In this document: one piece after another, positions 36,617-44,870 of the stretch
Layout of the letters: every line of letters begins with the position of its first letter
How positions within the stretch are numbered: position 1 is the first letter of the stretch
Notes under the pieces: model-generated
Seen by the model: the letters and a program-made list of their open reading frames with translations, nothing else
What the model was told of the DNA's origin: nothing
The model's database searches: none
Origin: a bacterium
GTDB lineage: Bacteria > Zixibacteria > MSB-5A5 > GN15 > FEB-12
Direction: 5' to 3'
NCBI GenBank assembly: GCA_016708025.1
Contig: JADJGQ010000002.1
Coordinates: 186,001 to 250,000 of the forward strand
Length of the DNA stretch: 64,000 nt
Program-made: the position numbers and the translations under genes

Positions 36617-37363
36617 ATGATCCAGGAAGTTTCTGTCGGCGAATGCCTCTCCGAAGGCTGGGAATACTATAAGCGTAATTTCTGGCTGACGATCGGCACA
36701 CTCGTGATCTATCTGGTCATTGCCATCATCGGCGGTCTGATCGGCATGATCCCCTTTATCGGTTTTCTCTTCAGCCTGTTGGTTGCCCCGGTTTTTGGTT
36801 CTGGACTTTATCTCCTTTTTCTCAATGTCGCACGGGACAGCAATCCACGGATCGAAGATCTATTCGCCGGCTTCAACCGCTACGGTACGATCATCGGAAT
36901 GAACTTCCTTTATATGGGGATTTTCATCATCGGTATGCTCCCCACGATCATCTACGGATTCACCGTTTTCATCAAGATCTTCAACAATGAGATCGGTCCA
37001 GAGAACTTTCCATGGTCGCTTTTCCTGGTCGCTTTCCTCAATGGTATGCTCCTGATATTCGGCCTGGTCCGTTACTGGCTGACTTATTTTGTCATCATGG
37101 ATGACCCGCGCCGTCGATTGTTTGATGCGTTACAGCGAAGCGCCGATATCACCAAATACAACAGCCACAATGTCATCTTGCTGGCTATCGCCAGTTGGTT
37201 CATTATGGTGGCACTGTTCATTGCCCTGATAATCCCGGCACTCATTTTTGGGCCGTTTCTGTTTGTCGCGTTTGGCCGGATGTATGTGAAGCTCAGTGCG
37301 ATGCATCCGGAAGCGATCACTCAGCCGGGTGTACCGCCTGAAACTCCGCCAATGACGATGTAA
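36617..37363 (+). CDS. Six-helix integral membrane protein (DUF975-like)
   Basis: A 248-residue polytopic membrane protein. It begins SVGECLSEGWEYYKRNFW, a short cytoplasmic amphipathic segment typical of DUF975/GlpQ-membrane-domain-type proteins, then has about six hydrophobic helices; the loop DDPRRRLFDALQRSADITK lies before the last two. The Pro-rich tail ends QPGVPPETPPMT. Family members have no defined enzymatic role and are thought to be membrane-organising. An open frame reaching back to 36512 lacks a start with a ribosome-binding site. Confidence 0.65.
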   Translation: MIQEVSVGECLSEGWEYYKRNFWLTIGTLVIYLVIAIIGGLIGMIPFIGFLFSLLVAPVFGSGLYLLFLNVARDSNPRIEDLFAGFNRYGTIIGMNFLYMGIFIIGMLPTIIYGFTVFIKIFNNEIGPENFPWSLFLVAFLNGMLLIFGLVRYWLTYFVIMDDPRRRLFDALQRSADITKYNSHNVILLAIASWFIMVALFIALIIPALIFGPFLFVAFGRMYVKLSAMHPEAITQPGVPPETPPMTM

Positions 37364-37381
37364 GATCGCGTTGAAAGGTTC

Positions 37382-37526
37382 GTTGTAGGTCAGGCCCGCT
37401 CCGGCAATCGCCAGATTGACGGTGAGCGAAGCGAACGGGCCTGACATCTTACTTTTCAGAAATCACAACGTCAGGCGCGCAGATAATTGACTGCGCAACT
37501 CTTGTCAACCGCGCCTGACCTACAAC
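37382..37526. repeat. Double-hairpin inverted-repeat element
   Basis: A 145-bp block bounded by a perfect 14-bp inverted repeat (GTTGTAGGTCAGGC at 37382-37395 and its complement at 37513-37526). Inside are two separate hairpins: CAGGCCCG/CGGGCCTG at 37391-37443 and GTCAGGCGCG/CGCGCCTGAC at 37470-37519. It fills most of the 309-bp gap before the EF-hand gene. The design resembles a BIME or small non-autonomous element. No coding potential. Confidence 0.75.
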
Positions 37527-37672
37527 AAATTCTCTCTTCGTATCAACTCCGTATCCCATCTCGAAACAAACCGTAACTGTCCTGTCTATTAAGTCCACGT
37601 TTGACTGACCGATGCATCCTACATGCGAAATGATTTCGCAGACCTTAACCGTTCACTCAGGAGGAAAGTACC

Positions 37673-38119
37673 ATGGTCAGCTCAATTCAGTCCGGATCAC
37701 TGGCACTGATGCAGCGGCAGTTCGACCCAACCCAGATGGCGCAGCGTCGCGAACAGATGTTCACGGATGCCGACACCAGCGGCGACGGCGCACTCGATAT
37801 CGCCGAATTTTCGGCGATGCACGCTAACCGCCCCACCCCACCCGATGCCCCCTCCGGCGGACCTACCGCCGAAGAGATCTTCGCCGAGATCGACACCGAT
37901 GGCGACGGCTCTATCACCAAGGCTGAGATGTCGGCCCATGAGGAGACGATGCGTGCACGGATGGAAGAGATGCGCGCTCAACAGACCGAGTCATCCTCGC
38001 AACCCTCTCTGGTTGATTATCTTAATAATCAGGAGGAAGAAGAGGACAGCACGGCCAACGTCTGGTACGACCAGTCTTCCGCCCAACTCAGCAAGCAGCT
38101 TCTTGATCTGCTCGGCTGA
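37673..38119 (+). CDS. EF-hand domain protein
   Basis: A 148-residue acidic protein with two canonical EF-hand loops: DADTSGDGALDIAEF near residues 32-46 and DTDGDGSITKAEM near residues 73-85. Both have the full 1-3-5-7-9-12 oxygen-ligand pattern, so calcium binding is likely. No signal peptide is seen. The rest is Gln/Glu-rich helix and a low-complexity acidic stretch. A textbook CAGGAGGAAAG ribosome-binding site precedes the ATG, suggesting high expression. The role is unknown; the terminator directly after makes it a single-gene unit. Confidence 0.88.
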   Translation: MVSSIQSGSLALMQRQFDPTQMAQRREQMFTDADTSGDGALDIAEFSAMHANRPTPPDAPSGGPTAEEIFAEIDTDGDGSITKAEMSAHEETMRARMEEMRAQQTESSSQPSLVDYLNNQEEEEDSTANVWYDQSSAQLSKQLLDLLG

Positions 38120-38133
38120 TCCCCCGCGCGATT

Positions 38134-38162
38134 GAGGCCGGGTCACCGGCTCGGCCTCTTTC
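38134..38162 (+). terminator. Probable terminator of the EF-hand gene
   Basis: GAGGCCG and CGGCCTC form a seven-base stem with an 11-base loop, followed by only a short T tract. It lies 15 bp after the EF-hand stop codon. Confidence 0.6.
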
Positions 38163-38277
38163 CAGTTCCGACCGACCCAGGCAACAATTCGATACAATCT
38201 CCGCCGCTAAGAATTAATCCAACTACCCCGACCACCGGTCTTACCGTCACAGTCAGCGTGGGAGTAGTAAAGGACCT

Positions 38278-38967
38278 ATGGTCGGTACGGAATCAATCAT
38301 CCTGTTGGTCGAAAGCGGCACTATTCTCTGCACCGAAATGCGCCGCCTTCTTCGCGAGTCCGGATACCGCGTGCTCAGTTGCGAGCATACCCAGTCGGCG
38401 GCCGACCAGGCGATCCAACTCAAACCTGATATGGTGATCATTGATACCTCCCTCGCCAACGGCAACGGCCTCGCGCTCTGCCGTCACCTTCGCCCGCAAA
38501 TCGACCGTCCCCTCCTGATCGTCAGCTCGCAACGATCGGAGGAGGTTGAAATGGATGCGCTGGAGTCCGGCGCCGATGATTTCCTCGACCTCCCGGTACA
38601 GCCCCGCTTACTTCTGGCGCGTGTGAACGCGCTGTTGAGCCGCTGCATTCGTATCGGCGGCACACCTCAACGGATCCGCCTCACTTCGATGACTATCGAT
38701 GCTGCGCAACAGGGAGTGAAAATGGGGGAGAACATGATCCCGCTTACCTCGGGTGAGTTCGATCTTCTCTGGATGCTGGCGGAACAGGCGGGGAGAGTTG
38801 TGCCGCGCGAGCAGGTCTTCAAGCAACTACGCGGTTTCGAATACAACGGCTTTGACCGGGCGATCGATATCCGTATCGCGCGCCTCCGGCGAAAACTTGG
38901 CGACAATGGTAAACATCCGGCGTTGATCCATTCGATCCGCGGTGTCGGCTATATGCTCTCCCCGTAA
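38278..38967 (+). CDS. OmpR/PhoB-type regulator with a degenerate receiver
   Basis: A 229-residue protein with an N-terminal receiver (about 5-120) and a winged-helix DNA-binding domain (about 130-229: LTSGEFDLLWMLAEQAGRVV, then an R-x-x-D-x-x-I-x-R-L-R-R-K-L recognition pattern and the terminal GVGYML). The phospho-acceptor Asp56 (VIIDTSL) is present. The acidic pair after the first strand is E12-S13 (LLVESG rather than LLVDDD), and the conserved Lys of the D-x-L-x-K-P motif is Leu105 (DFLDLPV). Phosphorylation-dependent switching is thus doubtful. No histidine kinase is adjacent. An AAAGGACCT sequence precedes the ATG. Confidence 0.88.
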   Translation: MVGTESIILLVESGTILCTEMRRLLRESGYRVLSCEHTQSAADQAIQLKPDMVIIDTSLANGNGLALCRHLRPQIDRPLLIVSSQRSEEVEMDALESGADDFLDLPVQPRLLLARVNALLSRCIRIGGTPQRIRLTSMTIDAAQQGVKMGENMIPLTSGEFDLLWMLAEQAGRVVPREQVFKQLRGFEYNGFDRAIDIRIARLRRKLGDNGKHPALIHSIRGVGYMLSP

Positions 38968-39168
38968 TTTATTTCTCCTCCGCCAAAGTTGCGAAACTGA
39001 TTCTCCATCGAAATCGCACCTAACGGCACCAAACCTCATCCTGCGCAGGCAAGGATCTATTCTTCTCCCGTATCCACCACCAATTCACTCCCACTTTCCA
39101 CATTCTTGTAGCTGAATTCGTCTTCGGATAATAGATTTCCAATAGACTACCAATCCCTGGGAGGGATC

Positions 39169-40707
39169 ATGCGTACGCTATTTCTTGCCACGTTTCTACT
39201 GCTGTTGCCATTGTCGCTCTGGGCGGGAGTCGGGTTTGTGCATGAGAGCGGGTTTTCAGTCACGCCGTTTAGTCCTTCGACCAGCAACTCACGATTGGTT
39301 CAATTGGATAGTCTTGGCTCTCTGGGCTTCCTTCGATTTACTGAAAGTGAGATTCAGTTGTATGATCCGGCGAATGATTCCGTCCTTTTCCACCACACGG
39401 CAGATTCAGGTGAAATGATCATGTCGGTTGTCACTGGTGACTTCACCGGTAACAGTGCAGTTGATCTCGCTGCAGCCTTTGTGCAGGACATAATGACAGA
39501 TTCCACCAAGTGGCGCCTCACTTGCTTCGACGGTGAGAGTGGACTTGTCGACTCCAACTCAATCACTTTTGTCTCCAGCACATTTCCTTCGCCGGTCGCG
39601 GCTACGGGTGCTGCCTGTTATCTTTCAGCGAGAGATCTTGATTTCGACGGCCGGGCGGAACTTCTCTTCGCATATACTAGAACAGTGGATGTGAGTTTCG
39701 ATGTCACTGTCAGTGGATATACAAAAGTCTACGATCGTTTCCCCGATTCCCTGCGCTGGGCAAGATCGTACATGACAGTGGGGGACTACGAGATCGAAGA
39801 CGCTGATCACGCCACCCAAAGCCTCTTGCTCACGTACTATTTCTGGCACATGGAATTTGGTCCGGACACTGAGCACACAGACTGGGCGATCGAGCTTTTG
39901 GGCGACAACGGATCGTTGAACCAGATCAGCCCAGCCTGCATTGATACTGGGTGCGATGGCGGAGGCGGTTTTAATTCGTGCGCCTATCGACCGAAAAGGA
40001 TAGGGGATATTTCGAACCAATACGCCGGTGAAGAGTTGCTCTGTGATCGCAGTCGTGGATTTTATTGTCCGTACGATGGCGGCTCAAGTAGTTCCATTGA
40101 ACTGGTGCTCTTGGGGCTCAATGCATCGTCTCCAACCGGCGTCATGCATGAGATCTGGTCGATCCCCTATCCTGCTCACCTCATTAAACTCGCCAATTTC
40201 ATGATCCACCCGAATCTCCCCGGCTATTTTTTCGGGATTGCCGGCGACACTCTCATTATGTTCAATGGAGAGAATGGTTCGATCAGGACTACGACTACCG
40301 ATATCCCAGCTGGCCAACGGTACTGGGAGTCGAACTGGCCCGACAGCATCCCGCGTCTGGCCGTCGTGAACGGGAATCAGGTGGACATTTATTCACTCGA
40401 TATTACGACCGCGGTCGAGGATGAGCCGCCAACCTCTCTGCCAGATCAGTTCGTTCTTGGTCAACCGTATCCGAACCCATTTAATGCCGAGACGACAATT
40501 CCATTTAGTCTTCCAACGGGTGGTCATCTGAGAGTTGAGATATTTAATCTCCTCGGGCAATCTGTCGTCACCCTGGCCGATCGGGACTTTCCTGCCGGGG
40601 AGAACAAGCTGACATGGGAAGCCTCGGCCCACTCATCGGGGGTCTACCTGGTCAGGGCGGTATCCTTAAAGGGTTCTGTTTCCCGCAAATTGATGCTCTT
40701 AAAGTGA
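39169..40707 (+). CDS. T9SS sorting-domain secreted protein (pair copy E)
   Basis: A 512-residue exported protein: signal peptide FLATFLLLLPLSLWAG, a body with FG-GAP-like Asp-rich repeats (for example GDFTGNSAVDLAAAF and ARDLDFDGRAELLFAY), a Cys cluster (CIDTGCDGGGGFNSC), and a C-terminal sorting domain with LGQPYPNPFNAETTIPFSL ... KLMLLK. The Asp repeats suggest a calcium-stabilised propeller. It is followed at 11 bp by copy F, a close paralogue. A GGGAGGGATC ribosome-binding site supports the start. Function unknown; probably surface-exposed. Confidence 0.85.
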   Translation: MRTLFLATFLLLLPLSLWAGVGFVHESGFSVTPFSPSTSNSRLVQLDSLGSLGFLRFTESEIQLYDPANDSVLFHHTADSGEMIMSVVTGDFTGNSAVDLAAAFVQDIMTDSTKWRLTCFDGESGLVDSNSITFVSSTFPSPVAATGAACYLSARDLDFDGRAELLFAYTRTVDVSFDVTVSGYTKVYDRFPDSLRWARSYMTVGDYEIEDADHATQSLLLTYYFWHMEFGPDTEHTDWAIELLGDNGSLNQISPACIDTGCDGGGGFNSCAYRPKRIGDISNQYAGEELLCDRSRGFYCPYDGGSSSSIELVLLGLNASSPTGVMHEIWSIPYPAHLIKLANFMIHPNLPGYFFGIAGDTLIMFNGENGSIRTTTTDIPAGQRYWESNWPDSIPRLAVVNGNQVDIYSLDITTAVEDEPPTSLPDQFVLGQPYPNPFNAETTIPFSLPTGGHLRVEIFNLLGQSVVTLADRDFPAGENKLTWEASAHSSGVYLVRAVSLKGSVSRKLMLLK

Positions 40708-40718
40708 GGGGAGAACGT

Positions 40719-42272
40719 ATGCGAATCTGGTTTGCGGCACTACTAACGCTCTTGACGATGTCGGCAACCGCAGTGGCCTCAGTCGGCTTTGTGCATGAAA
40801 GCACCTTCACTTTCCCGCAGTTTGCACCGGACATTTCTCGTGTTAACTTTGTCGATTACAATAGCGACGGTCAGCCTGAATTGCTGGCGGTTAATGACAC
40901 ACTAGTGGTACTCTGGGATATCACCGGTGATTCCGTGATATTCAGCCATGCAACAGATACATTGCATCCGCACACGCGAGCTGTTGTGGGTGATGTAAAT
41001 CGGGATAGCATTCCTGATCTGGTTTTGGTGGTGGCAGTTCCTGACACAGCCTATCTCAATCTAATTCCTGTCCCGACAGACTGGCAAATAATCTGCTTTG
41101 ATGGTGCATTAGGATTCACTGATTCCACATTCGCTGTCCACCACTCGTGGGCACCTTGGAGCCCAATTGAGTATTCACAGGGGTTGGACTTTCTTATGAT
41201 AGAAGACATCGACGGGGATGGCGAGTGCGAGCTTTTCTATTCGCACCGCTACCTCTCCTTTGACCAGTGGTCAAGTTTCGAAGGAGGGTTTACCATTCTG
41301 TACGCGCGTTTTCCGGATTCCATTCAGTGGACCGAGCCATTCATGGCCATGGACGCTCTGAGCATTGAACGAGCCAACAATTCTCGCAGACTGATTTGTC
41401 GCGAATTGGATGGTAGTTCTCTAGAGACTAGCGATGAATCAAACACTGAAATACGATTGGTTGATTGTGATTCTCTGGGCCAACTAACAACCCTCTCTCC
41501 GGAATGTGTCGACACTGGCTGTGGTGGAGGAGGATTTCGAGACTGCGTATACTACGCTTGGGAAAGTGGCAATCTGATCGGCTCATCCGAGGGTGACGAG
41601 GTGATTGGCCTTCGAGGTTACTCACTTTTTTGTCCTGCTCCCCCTGCAGGAGAGCTGACCGTTGAGTTGGTTCTATTCGGCCAATCGTCAATTGGCCCGA
41701 ACGGCCCGTTCGACGAACTCTGGTCAGTTTCATATCAGAATCAATTGCCTGGTCTCGGCAATTTCATGATCCACCCAAATCTCCCAGGCTATTTTTTCGG
41801 GATTGCCGATGATACGCTGTTTATGTTCCGTGGAGAGAATGGATCGATTCGATATCAAATGTCAGATATTCCACACGGTCAGCGTTATTGGGAAACTGAT
41901 TGGCCGGACAGCATCCCGCGTCTGGTCGTCATGAACGGGAATCAGGTGGACATCTATTCACTCGATATTACGACCGCGGTCGAAGATGAGCCACCAACCT
42001 CTCTGCCAGATCAGTTCGTTCTTGGTCAACCATATCCGAACCCGTTTAATGCCGAGCTGTCTATCCCGATCAGTCTCCCGAACGCCGCACATGTCAAAGT
42101 TGAGATCTACAATCTGCTCGGCCAGACGGTTGTGACCTTGGTAGACGGCCGATTATCGTCGGGGGAGAGCCGACTTAGCTGGAATGCCACCGGCCACCCC
42201 TCAGGCATCTACCTGATGAAGGCTAGTTTTGGAGACAAAACGGAGACCAGGAAGCTGATTCTGCTGAAATAA
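40719..42272 (+). CDS. T9SS sorting-domain secreted protein (pair copy F)
   Basis: A 517-residue paralogue of copy E with signal peptide FAALLTLLTMSATAVA, Asp-rich repeats (DYNSDGQPELLAV, EDIDGDGECELFYSH), a matching Cys cluster (ECVDTGCGGGGFRDC) and a T9SS domain ending KLILLK. The stretch before and into the sorting domain (41901-42056) is about 95% identical at DNA level to 40336-40491 in copy E, while the body has diverged. The ATG at 40719 has GAGGGGAG upstream; an open frame starting inside copy E (40614) is not used. A REP-like repeat follows the stop. Confidence 0.85.
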   Translation: MRIWFAALLTLLTMSATAVASVGFVHESTFTFPQFAPDISRVNFVDYNSDGQPELLAVNDTLVVLWDITGDSVIFSHATDTLHPHTRAVVGDVNRDSIPDLVLVVAVPDTAYLNLIPVPTDWQIICFDGALGFTDSTFAVHHSWAPWSPIEYSQGLDFLMIEDIDGDGECELFYSHRYLSFDQWSSFEGGFTILYARFPDSIQWTEPFMAMDALSIERANNSRRLICRELDGSSLETSDESNTEIRLVDCDSLGQLTTLSPECVDTGCGGGGFRDCVYYAWESGNLIGSSEGDEVIGLRGYSLFCPAPPAGELTVELVLFGQSSIGPNGPFDELWSVSYQNQLPGLGNFMIHPNLPGYFFGIADDTLFMFRGENGSIRYQMSDIPHGQRYWETDWPDSIPRLVVMNGNQVDIYSLDITTAVEDEPPTSLPDQFVLGQPYPNPFNAELSIPISLPNAAHVKVEIYNLLGQTVVTLVDGRLSSGESRLSWNATGHPSGIYLMKASFGDKTETRKLILLK

Positions 42273-42325
42273 TCCCCTCTCACCCAGGGAGAGGGTGTCC
42301 GCCTTGGGCGGACGGGTGAGGGGAA
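42273..42325. repeat. REP-like palindromic repeat, copy 2
   Basis: Directly after the T9SS gene, a CCCCTCTCACCC / GGGTGAGGGG outer inverted repeat encloses the shared core GGGAGAGGGTGTCCG. Bases 42287-42322 match 32302-32337 at 34 of 36 positions. It may also act as a transcription stop before the rpmH promoter. Confidence 0.78.
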
Positions 42326-42364
42326 ATTGGTCACAAGCCCCGCTCCAACTTCTCCACATTCCCC

Positions 42365-42392
42365 TTGACCTCCCCTTTCAGACTGCTATATT
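42365..42392 (+). promoter_or_regulatory. Sigma-70-type promoter of rpmH
   Basis: TTGACC at 42365-42370, a 16-base spacer and TATATT at 42387-42392 lie 35 bp before the rpmH start. Both hexamers match the housekeeping consensus well (five of six each), and the position suits the start of the ribosomal/tRNA-modification operon. Confidence 0.75.
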
Positions 42393-42426
42393 AGGCGGCT
42401 AAGTAAGAAAGTATTTTGGAGTAAAG

Positions 42427-42579
42427 ATGAAAAGAACATTTCAGCCGTCCAATCGTAAGAAATTGAACGACCACGGCTTCCGTGCCAGGATGGCGACCAA
42501 GAACGGCCGAAAGGTGTTGAGTCGTCGCCGCGCCAAAGGTCGTAAGCGTCTGACCGTCAGCGTTGGCCGTAAGAAATAA
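42427..42579 (+). CDS. rpmH: Ribosomal protein bL34
   Basis: A 50-residue protein MKRTFQPSNRKKLNDHGFRA ... ending RLTVSVGRKK, which is bL34 throughout, including the highly basic RRRAKGRKRL segment. bL34 is part of the 50S subunit. GGAG five bases before the ATG and a strong promoter upstream are expected for this gene. It opens the origin-proximal operon together with rnpA, which overlaps its end. dnaA, the usual divergent neighbour, is absent; a T9SS gene lies upstream instead. Confidence 0.97.
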   Translation: MKRTFQPSNRKKLNDHGFRARMATKNGRKVLSRRRAKGRKRLTVSVGRKK

Positions 42580-42910
42580 TCTTCCACGAAGCTTGACCCT
42601 GAAAAGTCGGGTAGAAGTATCGGTCCTGCTCAAACAGGGCCGTCGTCATTCTAGCCCCTCTTATACTGCGGTCTGGCTCCCATCGGAAGGATTCAGATAC
42701 GGCATTTTCCTGGGGCGTCGTCATGGTAAAGCCCACGACCGCAACCGTATCAAGCGGATGTTCCGTGAGGCGATCCGACTGACCCGCGCCGGCCTGACCC
42801 TCCCGGTCACGCTGGCAATTCTCCCGAGAGCGGGAGTGAAGTTACCGACGCTGGATGAGATCAAAGCTGATGTCACACGACTGTTCGAACAGATCGATCG
42901 CAACGCCTGA
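42563..42910 (+). CDS. rnpA: Ribonuclease P protein component
   Basis: A 115-residue RNase P protein subunit, which helps the M1 RNA remove 5' leaders from pre-tRNA. The N-terminal NLPRSLTLKSRVEVSVLLKQ and the RNR signature (HDRNRIKRMFREAIR) are conserved. The start appears to be a TTG inside the last codons of rpmH (16 bp overlap), a common arrangement for this pair. The 3' end overlaps yidD, so the three are translationally linked. Confidence 0.95.
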   Translation: MAVRNNLPRSLTLKSRVEVSVLLKQGRRHSSPSYTAVWLPSEGFRYGIFLGRRHGKAHDRNRIKRMFREAIRLTRAGLTLPVTLAILPRAGVKLPTLDEIKADVTRLFEQIDRNA

Positions 42911-43133
42911 GCGAACATCGCTGTTTGCCTATCCCCTGATCGCAGTTATCTATCTGTATCGCTTCACATTATCGCCGTTTATCGGACGTTCCTGTCGCTT
43001 TTATCCGACCTGCTCACACTATGCCGAGGATGCCCTCCGCAAGTATGGTGCCGCGCGCGGCAGTTGGATGGCGATGAAACGTCTGGCGAAATGTCACCCC
43101 TGGCACCAAGGAGGCTTCGACCCGGTCGAATGA
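42870..43133 (+). CDS. yidD: Membrane protein insertion efficiency factor YidD
   Basis: A small protein with the YidD signature: YLYRFTLSPFIGRSCRFYPT, a CSHYAEDAL segment with conserved Cys and His, and a CHPWHQGGFDPV tail. YidD assists YidC-dependent insertion of inner-membrane proteins. ATG codons at 42855 and 42870 both overlap rnpA; the conserved part begins about 15 residues further in. It sits in its canonical position between rnpA and yidC. Confidence 0.94.
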   Translation: MSHDCSNRSIATPERTSLFAYPLIAVIYLYRFTLSPFIGRSCRFYPTCSHYAEDALRKYGAARGSWMAMKRLAKCHPWHQGGFDPVE

Positions 43134-43160
43134 CTCGAAGCCACGAATAAGGAAATTCCT

Positions 43161-44867
43161 GTGGATAAAAAGACTCTCCCGATTGTCATCCTGCTGGTTA
43201 TCGCTATTCTGGTCTTCTGGCCGGCCATGCAGTGGCTTGGCTTTGTGAAACCGAAACCGGTCGTCCCAGCCGGAGTGACCGACACCAGCCAGGTGGCAGC
43301 CACCGAAAGTACGGCCGTCGACACCACCCCTCCCGGCTCAGCCGCTATGGATACCCTGACTGCTGCTGCACCGACTGTGGGTGATTCGGTCATCACGCAT
43401 GACACAATTGTTGTCACGACCCAGAAGTATCTGGTAACCCTTTCCAGCTATGGCGGCGGTCCGGTCTCATTGCAACTTAGGGAGCACACCTACCGCAATC
43501 AGGAGCAGGTGGAGATGCTGGTCGGGAATCTTCCGTCCACGCCAGAGGCGCTGTTTGCCGGCGGGACCGTTTCGACCGGTCGCATGAACTTTGTCGGCAA
43601 CCTGCCGCCGGGGAAGTACGATGCCACCAGTTCTCCGTTGGATATCATCTACACACATACCACTCCGTCCGGTGGCCAGATCATCAAACGCTTCCATTTT
43701 TCCCCGGATCGGTATGATTACGGGTTTGCGATCGAACTCCCCAATTTGAGTACTCTCGGCTTCGACAGACAGTATGACCTTGTCTGGAATACACCGCTGC
43801 AGCCGACCGAGCCTGACTCCGCCTCTGATTATGAAGCAATGGAAGCGGTCGCGATGATGTCAAAGCAGCGGACCAACCTGAATGATTTCGATGACAACAC
43901 GCTGAATCAGTCGCTGACCGGCAGTACCGAGTGGGCGGGACTCCGCGCCAAATATTTCGCCGCCGTGATGATCCCGCGCAGCCGTCCGGCCGAGGGCGTT
44001 TTCGCCAAAGGACAGCTCAAGCCGGTTGTTTCCTCTCTCGGGAACACTACCGCCAAACTACTGACGCTCGGCCTGGAGTTGCCATTCGCCGGAGCAGGCG
44101 CAGTCACCGACAGCTTCACCATCTTTGTCGGTCCTCTCGATTACGACCTGATGTCGGATTACCAGATCGGTCTCGAGGATATGCTCGGTATAGGCACGAC
44201 CGCCTATGTCGGATGGATCATCAAGCCGTTCGCGCTGGCGGTCATCTGGTTGCTCCCGCTGATGTACCAGTGCATTCCTAATTACGGCTGGGTGATCATT
44301 CTCTTCTCGCTGTTGGTCAAGCTGGTCACCATGCCGCTATCGTTGAAATCCTTCAAATCCATGCAGGCGATGAAGGATATTCAGCCCAAACTCGATGAAC
44401 TGCGCAAGAAGCACAAAAACAATCCGCAGGCGCTAAACCAGGAGACAATGAAGCTCTATAAGACGGTCGGGGTGAATCCCTTCTCCGGTTGTTTGCCGAT
44501 GCTTTTGCAGATGCCGCTCTTTTTCGGCCTCTTTGCTGTTTTTCGTCAGACCATTCTGCTGCGCGATGCTCCCTGGATCTGGTTTATCGATGATCTCTCG
44601 CGCGGCGCCACCGGATTTACCGATCCGTATATCGTCCTGGTCGTGCTGATGGTTGGCTTCCAGTTTATTTCGCAGAAGCTGACGATGGCGACCAACCAGC
44701 AGAATAAGATGCTGATGTATCTGTTGCCGCTGGTCTTTGCCTTCTTCTTTTATAAGCTGGCGGCCGGATTGGTTCTTTATTGGGCCTGTTTCTCGCTCTT
44801 CTCACTGCTGGACTATTTCGTGTACAAACGTTCCAAGCCGATGAATCCGGAGATCCAGACGGCGTAG
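43161..44867 (+). CDS. yidC: Membrane protein insertase YidC
   Basis: A 568-residue Gram-negative-type YidC (Oxa1 family), which inserts proteins into the inner membrane alone or with SecYEG. An N-terminal signal-anchor helix (TLPIVILLVIAILVFWPAMQ) is followed by a large periplasmic domain (about 60-345). The 60KD_IMP core (350-560) contains WVIILFSLLVKLVTMPLSLK, the Lys-rich cytoplasmic hairpin (MQAMKDIQPKLDELRKKHKN) and the final helices. The start is GTG. The mnmE ATG is 3 bp downstream; the jag gene that often lies between them is missing. Confidence 0.97.
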   Translation: MDKKTLPIVILLVIAILVFWPAMQWLGFVKPKPVVPAGVTDTSQVAATESTAVDTTPPGSAAMDTLTAAAPTVGDSVITHDTIVVTTQKYLVTLSSYGGGPVSLQLREHTYRNQEQVEMLVGNLPSTPEALFAGGTVSTGRMNFVGNLPPGKYDATSSPLDIIYTHTTPSGGQIIKRFHFSPDRYDYGFAIELPNLSTLGFDRQYDLVWNTPLQPTEPDSASDYEAMEAVAMMSKQRTNLNDFDDNTLNQSLTGSTEWAGLRAKYFAAVMIPRSRPAEGVFAKGQLKPVVSSLGNTTAKLLTLGLELPFAGAGAVTDSFTIFVGPLDYDLMSDYQIGLEDMLGIGTTAYVGWIIKPFALAVIWLLPLMYQCIPNYGWVIILFSLLVKLVTMPLSLKSFKSMQAMKDIQPKLDELRKKHKNNPQALNQETMKLYKTVGVNPFSGCLPMLLQMPLFFGLFAVFRQTILLRDAPWIWFIDDLSRGATGFTDPYIVLVVLMVGFQFISQKLTMATNQQNKMLMYLLPLVFAFFFYKLAAGLVLYWACFSLFSLLDYFVYKRSKPMNPEIQTA

Positions 44868-44870
44868 CCA

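Noticed and set aside
42350..42358. TTCTCCACA, one base from a DnaA box, upstream of rpmH
   Set aside because: A single isolated near-match next to a promoter; without a cluster it does not support an origin at this spot.
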